Shown here piece after piece: positions 1 through 5,521 of a stretch of DNA of 34,186 nt. Location of the stretch: positions 1 to 34,186 of the IMG/VR virus record IMGVR_UViG_3300021960_000270; one strand, given 5' to 3'. The translations under genes were made by a program, and so were the position numbers. The stretch's first letter is position 1. Every line of letters begins with the position of its first letter. Under the pieces are notes generated by a model, which saw only the letters and a program-made list of their open reading frames with translations, was not told where the DNA came from and did no database searches. This DNA comes from a virus.

Positions 1-780
1 CTCAGGCTTGGCAGTAAGGTAGCCGAGATAGATTGTATTGGTGAAGCGGTCAATGGTAGCCGTGTTCTGTACACCGACACCAGTAAATGCACCAGTAGTA
101 TCACCCTGGCCCACAGTATTACCTGCGAACACAAGCCTGAAGTCATCATGAGGCACTACAGTGCGGTCGTTGCTATCACCCGGCATCTCCTTTAGGTAAA
201 GGTAGCCACCATCTTCTAGCAAGTTCTGCATACCCATAGCAATTTCTGCAGGCATCAGTTCCCACTCGTCAACTAAACACACAGCACCATACTTTACAGC
301 TTCAGTAATAGCGCCATCTTCCCACACAGTAGCACCGCCACGTACCACTAACGTACCGAACAGGCTAGCAGATTCTACGTCACCTGACATGTTGATACGA
401 ATAAATGGGCGATTGAGTTTAGCACAGATATACTTTACCAAACTAGACTTACCTGAACCAGTAGGGCCATTGATAAGTGTCTTGTCTGCATCTTGCATAC
501 CTGCTACTAGTAATGCGGCTTGTTCCCTTTGCACTACATAGTCGCTATCCAGCTTGGGCACTAGGCGTGCAATTTCAGGGTTAGGATTGTCTTCCAACAC
601 GTTGACAGCAAAGTCGCCAATGGCAGGGGTGAATCCAAACACCTTGCTGAACAACTGCTGACCCTCACCAGCAACTGCAGGTTCAGTAGCAATTGACGTA
701 GCCTTCACAGGTTCAGGGCGGTCTTTGCCCAATTGGGCAGCAATAGCACGTGCAACATTTTGATTGACTGATGTAGCCAT
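1..780 (-). CDS. CobS-like AAA+ ATPase (MoxR/CobS type), 3' part off window
   Basis: The minus strand is open for 260 codons from an ATG at 780 to the left edge, so the C-terminus is missing. It shows an AAA+ core: Walker A GPTGSGKS at about residues 105-112, Walker B CLVDE at 168-172 and a sensor-1-like AGNT at 219-222. The combination matches the CobS/MoxR group, which in bacteria works as a hexameric ATPase with a VWA partner (CobT in cobaltochelatase). The VWA partner is the gene immediately upstream: its TAA and this ATG share one base (TAATG), and GAGAGGAA upstream serves as ribosome site, so the two are translationally coupled. The first ~80 residues are a poorly conserved-looking leader. 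The AAA+ call is firm. Whether it inserts cobalt or remodels another target cannot be read from sequence; phage CobS homologues are known but their role is unsettled. Confidence 0.88.
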   Translation of the reverse strand, partial: MATSVNQNVARAIAAQLGKDRPEPVKATSIATEPAVAGEGQQLFSKVFGFTPAIGDFAVNVLEDNPNPEIARLVPKLDSDYVVQREQAALLVAGMQDADKTLINGPTGSGKSSLVKYICAKLNRPFIRINMSGDVESASLFGTLVVRGGATVWEDGAITEAVKYGAVCLVDEWELMPAEIAMGMQNLLEDGGYLYLKEMPGDSNDRTVVPHDDFRLVFAGNTVGQGDTTGAFTGVGVQNTATIDRFTNTIYLGYLTAKPE

Positions 781-2522
781 TACAGTTTCCTCTCAAGTAC
801 GTTTAAGATTGCAGGGGTTAACTCAGACTCACTATTCACAACAGAATGACTCTTGTAATAGCGAGTAACATTATCATCCATGATACCAATAGCATGAATG
901 TCAATTAGCTTATCCAACTTGTCAATTACCTCCTTGGTGTATGACCGAATGTCGCCAGCATGTCGTCTACCAGCAGGGCTACCATCAGACAATACTAGTA
1001 ACACTTTACGTTTCTCTTTGCGTTGCAGTAGTTTCATACCAGCATATGCAAGTGCATCTCCGTCAGTATTCTCCCACAATGCACCTGATGCAATGCTGAA
1101 CCTAGACACAAACTCGTTGTCACTCACTCGTTCACCGAAATCATTGAACACCCACAACATGGGCTTGTCTCGCTCAAACGTGTTAGTGAAGCCTAGCATT
1201 GAGAATGGTATGTTCAATGGTCGCAATGCAGCAGCCATAGCAGCCGCACCAGCACATGCCATATCAAACTTCTTACCACTCATGCTACCTGAGCAGTCTA
1301 CCAGCAATGTTATCGCTGTGTCAAGTGTGTCGTTGGTTTTACGTTGCCTGAAGATACGTTGAGAATTATTAGTATCACCAGTAAGCAGACGATGAAGACT
1401 CCCATTGTGTAACTTGCCTTTCTTTAAACCATACTCATACTTGTCCCGACTACGCACTTGTAACCTAATACGTAACTTATTTGCCAATGGCTTGGCATTA
1501 TTAGTAACATAATTGCTTACAGTGGCTTTGTTTAGACTTCCCGAGCTGATATGTCCACTTACATCAGGATGTTCCTTGCCTTCAGGAAAAGATAGTACAA
1601 TGTATTCTGATGTTTTGGGTACAACATAGGCTCCCGACTTAACATCATCATGTGGCACATGGATACCTACACGGCTAGATTCATGCTTGTGCATCATGGT
1701 ATCCATCAGCTTGTCTACAGTAATGATGTCTTCACCTTCCTTACGCTTTGGCTCACCGCCATCGCCCTCACCATCTTCACTACCCTCACCTACACTCTTG
1801 CCTTTGTCTTCTCCCTCACCATCTCCCTCTGCCTTGGCGCTACTAGTATCATCAGGCTGTTCGATATACTTAGCAGGGTCTTCTCCAAACACATCACGCA
1901 ATATTTTACGTGACAAATCCATCACATCTTGCGGTGTACCACGCTCTCGTATGCTTACCAGTTCCTTACTATATCCTAGTAGCTTGTTGTACACTTCCCT
2001 GTTGTCGTCATCCATTGCCTTCAGCAGGGTATGAAACACCTCACTAGCGGTGTCAATCCAATCTTCACGTAGCGATGCATCCCACACAAACAGGGGCAAT
2101 GTAAGTCTTTGTTGCTCACTTAACCCTGAGTCCGTAGATTCTAGATTTCGGACTACATCACTCCCGTAGATTGTCCAATACTTGTTACTAGTAACAACGT
2201 CACCAGCATACTCACTATCGTTCAGGTAGTCTATGCGGTGGTCTTCCAGCAGGTTATTGATGAATGCCAACAGCCCTTGTGGTCGCTCTTTCTCCAGCAG
2301 TTTAAAGTCACTATGCACAATGTGACTAGTCTCATGCTTGACGTAGTATCGGATACGTGTCAACCACTCCTGACTTGTATGGCTATGCACACGCGGTATC
2401 CATATGCATTTACCATCAGTGCGCGGTGTAGAGTCAACCTTGTCCCACTTCACTTGCACTTGTGCGTTTGCGGCACACGCAGATACGTATGTCTCAAACT
2501 GCATTGTATCAAGATAGTCCAT
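780..2522 (-). CDS. CobT-like VWA-domain protein with N-terminal HExxH motif
   Basis: A 580-residue protein with three parts. The N-terminal ~200 residues carry HETSH at 63-67, a metallopeptidase-like HExxH. Next comes a strongly acidic, Gly/Glu/Asp-rich linker at about 225-265. The C-terminal VWA domain has the MIDAS motif DCSGS (D409, S411, S413). This matches CobT-type or 'putative metallopeptidase plus VWA-like' proteins that pair with a MoxR/CobS ATPase, and the ATPase is the next gene with a one-base overlap. The start at 2522 is chosen because AAGGAA lies 5-6 bases upstream; that site sits in the 8-base gap after the preceding gene. The pair probably forms a metal-dependent ATP-driven complex in the cytoplasm. 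Its substrate is unknown: cobaltochelatase, protein remodelling and a role around the phage's B12-dependent reductase are all possible. Confidence 0.85.
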   Translation of the reverse strand: MDYLDTMQFETYVSACAANAQVQVKWDKVDSTPRTDGKCIWIPRVHSHTSQEWLTRIRYYVKHETSHIVHSDFKLLEKERPQGLLAFINNLLEDHRIDYLNDSEYAGDVVTSNKYWTIYGSDVVRNLESTDSGLSEQQRLTLPLFVWDASLREDWIDTASEVFHTLLKAMDDDNREVYNKLLGYSKELVSIRERGTPQDVMDLSRKILRDVFGEDPAKYIEQPDDTSSAKAEGDGEGEDKGKSVGEGSEDGEGDGGEPKRKEGEDIITVDKLMDTMMHKHESSRVGIHVPHDDVKSGAYVVPKTSEYIVLSFPEGKEHPDVSGHISSGSLNKATVSNYVTNNAKPLANKLRIRLQVRSRDKYEYGLKKGKLHNGSLHRLLTGDTNNSQRIFRQRKTNDTLDTAITLLVDCSGSMSGKKFDMACAGAAAMAAALRPLNIPFSMLGFTNTFERDKPMLWVFNDFGERVSDNEFVSRFSIASGALWENTDGDALAYAGMKLLQRKEKRKVLLVLSDGSPAGRRHAGDIRSYTKEVIDKLDKLIDIHAIGIMDDNVTRYYKSHSVVNSESELTPAILNVLERKL

Positions 2523-2530
2523 GACGTTCC

Positions 2531-2767
2531 TTAGTTTATCATACTAGTAACATCAGCATACGTGTATGCTACGAATATGCGATGATACTCCGAATCAAGC
2601 CAATCTTCCGCCTCAATGTTGTCGTTTTTATGCAACGCTACCTCAAGTTCTGCTTGCAATAGTGCCTCGTCATTCTCATCTTCCAATATCAAATGCCTCT
2701 CGTTTAGTCGTTTCATTTCACGCTCCAATGCTTCTGCCGACATGGGTATGAGTCGTTTTCTGCCCAT
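2531..2767 (-). CDS. Small hypothetical protein, 78 aa, charged and helical
   Basis: Not recognised. The product begins MGRKRLIPMSAEALEREMK and is rich in Glu, Leu and Arg over residues 9-50, suggesting one or two helices, possibly coiled-coil. It lies in the leftward operon between a 31-aa membrane peptide and the VWA gene, with gaps of 3 and 8 bases. GGAGTGATG about 6-10 bases upstream of the ATG can serve as ribosome site. The tight packing supports a real gene; function unknown. Confidence 0.6.
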   Translation of the reverse strand: MGRKRLIPMSAEALEREMKRLNERHLILEDENDEALLQAELEVALHKNDNIEAEDWLDSEYHRIFVAYTYADVTSMIN

Positions 2768-2770
2768 AGT

Positions 2771-2866
2771 TTACATCACTCCGTACAAAATAGCAATAGC
2801 CGCAATGAATAAAGTCAACATCATGAATGCGGATATTACTAGTAACACAAAACCAATGTACTTCAA
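2771..2866 (-). CDS. 31-aa single-span membrane peptide, TTG start
   Basis: A very short frame reading (M)KYIGFVLLVISAF then MMLTLFIAAIAILYGVM, almost entirely hydrophobic, consistent with one transmembrane helix. The proposed TTG start overlaps the TGA of the upstream zinc-ribbon gene (TTGA), and AAAGGGAGGG lies about 8 bases upstream, a strong ribosome site. The stop is 3 bases before the next gene. There is no in-frame ATG near the N-terminus, so the TTG start is an inference from the overlap and the ribosome site. Function unknown; small membrane peptides of phage early regions sometimes affect host membrane proteins or superinfection, which is speculation here. Confidence 0.5.
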   Translation of the reverse strand: MKYIGFVLLVISAFMMLTLFIAAIAILYGVM

Positions 2867-3060
2867 TGTACTAGCCCTCCCTTTGAGTTGATGCCGATTA
2901 AATCTAGCCTATTTGTGACGGGAATATAGTTGCTTTTGTGCATAGGTACGATTGTATGCTTAACGCTTTTTGCGTCACGTTCACCGCACGATAGGCATGT
3001 TTTGTAACCAATTGCCGCACGTTGAGGCAAAATAGGCTCGCCACAATGATGACAGACCAT
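2863..3060 (-). CDS. Small zinc-ribbon protein, 65 aa
   Basis: The N-terminal half holds two CxxC pairs, CHHC at residues 3-6 and CLSC at 22-25, followed by GERDAK, the pattern of a DksA/TraR-like or generic phage zinc ribbon. The C-terminal half has no recognisable domain. Such proteins bind a structural zinc and often contact nucleic acid or RNA polymerase, but the partner cannot be inferred here. The start at 3060 follows GGGGGTAG by 7 bases, and this G-run contains the TAG of the upstream 27-aa gene. The downstream end overlaps the start of the 31-aa membrane peptide. Confidence 0.75.
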   Translation of the reverse strand: MVCHHCGEPILPQRAAIGYKTCLSCGERDAKSVKHTIVPMHKSNYIPVTNRLDLIGINSKGGLVH

Positions 3061-3064
3061 GCCA

Positions 3065-3148
3065 CTACCCCCGCATTAAAAAGTCGTAGCCTAGCGGCAA
3101 TGATATCACAACCGCTACTAGTAATGCTTCAAAAAATTCGCGTATCAT
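3065..3148 (-). CDS. 27-aa membrane peptide, ATGA-coupled
   Basis: The frame reads MIREFFEALLVAVVISLPLG followed by YDFLMRG: one hydrophobic span (residues 8-20) with charged ends. Its ATG overlaps the TGA of the upstream 79-aa gene (ATGA), GGGGGTAAG lies 7 bases upstream, and its TAG is inside the ribosome site of the next gene. These couplings on both sides are the main reason to call a gene this short. Function unknown. Confidence 0.5.
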   Translation of the reverse strand: MIREFFEALLVAVVISLPLGYDFLMRG

Positions 3149-3384
3149 ACACTTACCCCCAATGCACGCAGACGTGATTTTGTTGTACGTGTAGGCCATT
3201 CCTGCAGGGTTTTATAGTTCGGAAAGAATAAACCATCGTCGTGGTCGTGATACCCAATTTGATTACCATGCAAGAATACAAACGACACATCAATGACTTT
3301 ATCATAAATCACAGCCGTGTTGTTGTGACTCCATGTTTTCTTAGCTTTGATAGCCTCAATCATCTGCTGTTCAATCTTACGCAT
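3145..3384 (-). CDS. Conserved small phage protein, 79 aa (possible DUF8033-like)
   Basis: The product starts MRKIEQQMIEAIKAKKTW, contains a central FLHGNQIGY segment and ends in WPTRTTKSRLRALGVSV. From memory this resembles a widespread small phage family with a 'HGN ... W.T.TT.SRL.ALG' signature; I cannot confirm the family name here. Its role is unknown. The ATG at 3384 is preferred over the TTG at 3396 because GGAG stands 6 bases before it. Its stop overlaps the ATG of the 27-aa membrane peptide. Confidence 0.72.
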   Translation of the reverse strand: MRKIEQQMIEAIKAKKTWSHNNTAVIYDKVIDVSFVFLHGNQIGYHDHDDGLFFPNYKTLQEWPTRTTKSRLRALGVSV

Positions 3385-3409
3385 GACATTCTCCAATGTT
3401 ACTAATAAT

Positions 3410-3438
3410 GGGAGGCGGGAGCATATGCCCCACCCCCC
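3410..3438. other. G/C-rich imperfect hairpin between two genes
   Basis: The central palindrome GCATATGC is flanked by a G-rich left arm and a C-rich right arm that pair with one bulge and two mismatches. It sits in the 60-base gap between the 170-aa and 79-aa leftward genes. No T-run follows on either strand, so it may be an RNA processing or stability element rather than a classic terminator. Confidence 0.3.
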
Positions 3439-3444
3439 TACACT

Positions 3445-3957
3445 TTAGGCATCCTGCATTTGAATCAATGCATGGGCTACCTGCGATGCCGCCGTGGCGA
3501 GTTCGCTTATCTCATCCGCCGTCAATGGCTCCAGCGTATCGCTCTCAAGCTTGCGACGTGCGGAATCAAAGAGCCCCATCAGTCGTTGGAAATCAGTCTT
3601 GCCCTCTTGCAATTCGCTCTTACCCTTGGGCATGGGCTCATCCGTCACCACGTTACGTACAATATAGCCGTCCTCGCCCACCTGCCATACACCGACGTTA
3701 TTAGTAATGGCTTTGGCAATAACACTCTTGGCAGAGCGCAGGCTGTTTTTCTCTTCCTTAGTTAGGTCGCCATATTGGCACAATTCTTGTACCAATTCCT
3801 TATGCTTGGCATTTAAGTGCTCAACGTCTTGGGGCTGTTCAGGCCAGCACGTAGCACGCACATAATTTGCCCAGACGCCTTCACCCGCCGTGCGTGATTC
3901 ATCTTTGGCCTTACCTTGGTTACGTAAGGCGTCGCGTAGGTTTGCAATGGTTGACAT
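3445..3957 (-). CDS. Hypothetical protein, 170 aa
   Basis: Not recognised. The protein starts MSTIANLRDALRNQGKAKDE and has no membrane span or obvious motif. The middle (residues 45-85) is Lys/Glu-rich, and the last 50 residues look helical and alanine-rich. The ATG at 3957 is preferred over the one at 3969 because GGAG lies 7 bases before it. An extended -10 promoter candidate is just upstream, so this gene may be transcribed on its own as well as from the operon start. Likely an early phage protein. Confidence 0.75.
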   Translation of the reverse strand: MSTIANLRDALRNQGKAKDESRTAGEGVWANYVRATCWPEQPQDVEHLNAKHKELVQELCQYGDLTKEEKNSLRSAKSVIAKAITNNVGVWQVGEDGYIVRNVVTDEPMPKGKSELQEGKTDFQRLMGLFDSARRKLESDTLEPLTADEISELATAASQVAHALIQMQDA

Positions 3958-3982
3958 AGTTTGCTCCATGAAAAGACTTACA

Positions 3983-3991
3983 ATTGTACCA
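3983..3991 (-). promoter_or_regulatory. Extended -10 promoter candidate
   Basis: On the minus strand this reads TGGTACAAT, an extended -10 (TGn plus a 5/6 match to TATAAT). It stands ~26 bases before the ATG of the 170-aa gene. The -35 region is poor (GTAAAA at 17 bp spacing), which extended -10 promoters tolerate. It would be read by host sigma-70 polymerase. Confidence 0.3.
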
Positions 3992-4007
3992 CAGATTTTT
4001 GTTGCTT

Positions 4008-4181
4008 TTACACAACACTCGCTTGCACCGCTACCCCGTTATGATAGGTGGTAACGATACATGGGCTTTGCTTACGTGCATTTTTAGTGCGACGAAAACC
4101 ACCCATGTTTGGTTTTTTACCATTACCTTTTTTAATGGTAAAGTATACTGAAGGTGTTTTTAGTTTGTTTGGTGCTCTCAT
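4008..4181 (-). CDS. Small basic protein, 57 aa
   Basis: Not recognised. The product starts MRAPNKLKTPSVYFTIKKGN and is very basic, with a Gly/Lys/Arg-rich stretch (GKKPNMGGFRRTKNARKQS), which suggests nucleic-acid binding. A longer reading from a GTG at 4223 is possible. I prefer the ATG at 4181 because GGGGTAA is 7 bases upstream and because the 41-aa gene in another frame ends exactly there, which argues for coupled starts. Confidence 0.55.
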   Translation of the reverse strand: MRAPNKLKTPSVYFTIKKGNGKKPNMGGFRRTKNARKQSPCIVTTYHNGVAVQASVV

Positions 4182-4185
4182 TTTG

Positions 4186-4311
4186 TTACCCCAAAAATTG
4201 TTGACATTCTTCATATGTACCACGAAATACTATCCACTCATTTACGTATATATATGAATCAGTGTACGCAATTCGTGATATTCCGTATTTATCTCTTAGT
4301 ACGCAATGCAT
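4186..4311 (-). CDS. 41-aa hypothetical protein, first gene of the leftward arm
   Basis: The frame reads MHCVLRDKYGISRIAYTDSY and ends in FRGTYEECQQFLG. The 'GTYEEC..FL' ending is like that of several small phage proteins seen elsewhere. The ATG at 4311 has GGAG about 8 bases upstream. Its TAA is part of the ribosome site of the next gene, and the gap is 4 bases. Just upstream lie the alternative hairpins at 4327-4396, so it is the gene most exposed to any leader control. Function unknown. Confidence 0.55.
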   Translation of the reverse strand: MHCVLRDKYGISRIAYTDSYIYVNEWIVFRGTYEECQQFLG

Positions 4312-4326
4312 AATTTTACTCCAAAA

Positions 4327-4396
4327 GTGTTAAGGTTTATACGTTACTAGTAACGCATAAGATTAACACCTTAGGCATAATGCCATAGTGTTAATT
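4327..4396 (-). promoter_or_regulatory. Mutually exclusive leader hairpins before the leftward operon
   Basis: GTGTTAA occurs at 4327-4333 and 4388-4394, and its complement TTAACAC sits between at 4363-4369, so it can pair with either. One fold (4361-4396) is a 9-bp stem with an inner GGC/GCC stem. The other (4327-4369) encloses the palindrome GTTACTAGTAAC and, read on the minus strand, is followed by TTTT and then the ribosome site of the 41-aa gene. The layout resembles an attenuator. No regulator is known, and the T-run is short. Confidence 0.35.
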
Positions 4397-4400
4397 CGCC

Positions 4401-4453
4401 CCGCAAAGGGTCTTGTCGAACATGGGTCGCATTACCCATCAAGCCACGTGCGG
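4401..4453. other. Nested stem structure in non-coding region
   Basis: Three nested helices can form: CCGCA (4401-4405) with TGCGG (4449-4453), CTTG (4412-4415) with CAAG (4440-4443), and ATGGGT (4422-4427) with ACCCAT (4434-4439). Each arm is perfect. It follows the leader hairpins and precedes more structure at 4584-4683. This is consistent with a structured RNA, or with a DNA structure near the origin. Confidence 0.3.
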
Positions 4454-4583
4454 TATACCCACGCTTATCTCAGCCCTGACACAATCACCCCGCGTTAGGC
4501 GTATTTTGGCATTGGATTGCCTCTGGCGCATCGATGGCGCACGTTAGCCCACGTTATGGTGTCGACTATTCTATGCACGTTTA

Positions 4584-4683
4584 AAGCCCGCTACGGGTGT
4601 CACCCCTAAGGCTTGGCTCTACTGTAACCTAAGATAAAAACCCCGTCAAGTGTAGGGGCATTACCCTTGGCTACCTAGAGCCA
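4584..4683. other. Two adjoining stem-loops, candidate structured RNA
   Basis: The first stem pairs AAGCC (4584-4588) with GGCTT (4610-4614) around an inner GGG/CCC stem. The second pairs TGGCTCTA (4614-4621) with TAGAGCCA (4676-4683), 8 perfect pairs closing a 54-base loop that contains CCCC/GGGG (4641-4658). The 8-bp stem and ~70-base size resemble a tRNA outline, but there is no T-arm or anticodon arm. On the minus strand the inner CCCC/GGGG is followed by TTTTTA, so it could also act as a weak leftward terminator. Confidence 0.3.
4621..4649 (-). promoter_or_regulatory. Sigma-70-like promoter candidate, leftward
   Basis: The minus strand reads TTGACG (5/6 match to the -35 consensus), 17 bp, TACAGT (4/6 match to the -10 consensus). 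It would transcribe the leftward operon with a ~300-base structured leader. It overlaps a possible hairpin, so support is modest. Confidence 0.25.
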
Positions 4684-4804
4684 CCGACTGAATCAATCAA
4701 TCGATGCCTTGAACTGTACAGGAAAAACCAAAACCATCAAGTATGCCGAAAGTATTACAGCAAACTGTAGGGTTATTAGTAACACCCACACGTAGTAATA
4801 GGTG

Positions 4805-4926
4805 TTATCCACAGGTTATACATTATCCACAGGTTGTTAATGTGGATAAGTCGGCAATAATGTGGATAAGATGCCGACCACTGTTGATAAGTAGGTTATC
4901 CACACTGGTAAAGGTGGTTATCCACA
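4805..4926. other. DnaA-box cluster, putative replication origin
   Basis: Six perfect copies of the bacterial DnaA box TTATCCACA lie within 122 bp: plus strand at 4805, 4823, 4896 and 4918, minus strand at 4841 and 4861. A seventh, TTATCAACA, is on the minus strand at 4882. Steps are 18, 18, 20, 21, 14 and 22 bp, about two helical turns. An AT-rich tract follows at 5186-5293. Boxes plus an unwinding element is the plan of bacterial and plasmid origins opened by host DnaA. The block also marks where leftward and rightward genes diverge. Confidence 0.8.
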
Positions 4927-5185
4927 GCCTCTGAGACGCATCAGAATGGCCTCCACGCCATTTAAATGTTCGGGGATACCTAGACCACCCCCAAGGGATA
5001 AAACGGCCCAAACGCCCATTTATCGAATATAAGCCACCACTTATATATGACACACCTGTGGTAAAAAAACAACGCATTGCGTAGGGTAGTGCGTAGCAAA
5101 AAACATGCCAAGTCGCCGCACCACGTAGTGCTGTATGGATGTACAGTGGTATTAATACAACATATTACTAGTAACACTATGTAAT

Positions 5186-5293
5186 ATTAGTAAGTATATA
5201 TATAAGTATATTGATATATAAGTATATTATTATATAACTGGGGGCTAATATAAGTATATAAATATATGTTTATATAAGAGTATGTTTATATAA
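5186..5293. repeat. AT-rich repeat tract, candidate DNA unwinding element
   Basis: TAAGTATA occurs four times (5191, 5203, 5219, 5251) and GTTTATATAA twice (5268, 5284), in DNA almost free of G and C except the short GGGGGC at 5240-5245. Located ~260 bp from the DnaA boxes, it is the natural duplex-opening site of the proposed origin. The palindrome GCTTATATAAGC follows at 5328-5339. Confidence 0.55.
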
Positions 5294-5354
5294 CCACGCA
5301 TCGATGACAGACCATCCATAAGCAACGGCTTATATAAGCGATGGCTGATATTTA

Positions 5355-5387
5355 GGGGCATAGCCCCCCTACCCCTACCAAGGGGGG
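5355..5387. other. Overlapping G/C hairpins upstream of the late promoter
   Basis: GGGGC (5355-5359) can pair with GCCCC (5363-5367), or CCCCCCT (5364-5370) can pair with AGGGGGG (5381-5387); the two folds exclude each other. No T-run follows on either strand. It may insulate the origin from the late promoter at 5456. Confidence 0.3.
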
Positions 5388-5455
5388 TCGCGTGCGTTTC
5401 ATTATTGCATAAGCACCTTAAAATTATCTCATAAAAATTATTGCTTGGGGGGTAT

Positions 5456-5490
5456 ATGTAAACTTTTATTATTTATTGTCTCTAAACCAC
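5456..5490 (+). promoter_or_regulatory. Putative ECF-type late promoter, tail-fibre operon
   Basis: The element begins ATGTAAACTTTT and has CTCTAA exactly 24 bases after its start. Read as an ECF promoter it is AAACTT (5460-5465), 15 bp, TCTAA (5481-5485), close to the sigma-E class pattern GAACTT-N15/16-TCTGA or TCTAA. Transcription would start near 5491, ~30 bases before the ATG at 5522. The same 35-bp element, 28/35 identical with identical spacing, stands before the scaffold gene. A phage ECF sigma factor is encoded at 33033-33542. Confidence 0.6.
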
Positions 5491-5521
5491 CATACAAGCT
5501 ATTTTTTAAGTAAGGGATGGA

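Larger units (their letters stand above)
505..5175. repeat. Dispersed palindrome GTTACTAGTAAC and variants
   Basis: The perfect 12-bp palindrome occurs at 2184 and 4343 (and outside this span at 23395). Variants keeping the TA(C/T)TA(G/A)TA core are at about 505, 993, 1365, 1497, 1841, 2541, 2835, 3114, 3398, 3697, 4772 and 5164. Spacing is mostly 280-505 bp. In genes it falls in two reading frames (Leu-Leu-Val codons or Val-Thr-Ser/Asn codons) and also in non-coding DNA, so protein sequence does not explain it. A looser set (GTTACTAATAAY) continues in the late genes. Confidence 0.55.

Noticed and set aside
898-2534. Plus-strand frames opposite the VWA gene
   Set aside because: Antisense to a well-supported domain protein; low-complexity Ser/Pro products reflect the acidic linker read backwards.
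2747-2776. Third copy of the late-promoter element on the minus strand
   Set aside because: ATGTAAACT and CTC occur at the right spacing, but the rest of the -35 and -10 blocks differs and it overlaps the start of the 78-aa gene; likely chance.
4636-4659. Leftward intrinsic terminator (CCCC/GGGG then TTTTT)
   Set aside because: Only 4-5 base pairs with a 10-base loop; too weak to call alone, so only mentioned under the structured region.
4614-4683. Possible tRNA
   Set aside because: An 8-bp closing stem and ~70 bases, but no T-loop sequence, no 7-base anticodon loop and no D-arm pattern.
4743-5177. Open frames of 63-84 codons across the DnaA-box region, both strands
   Set aside because: They run through repeated DnaA boxes, lack ribosome sites, and their products look like random Trp/Cys/His-rich sequence.
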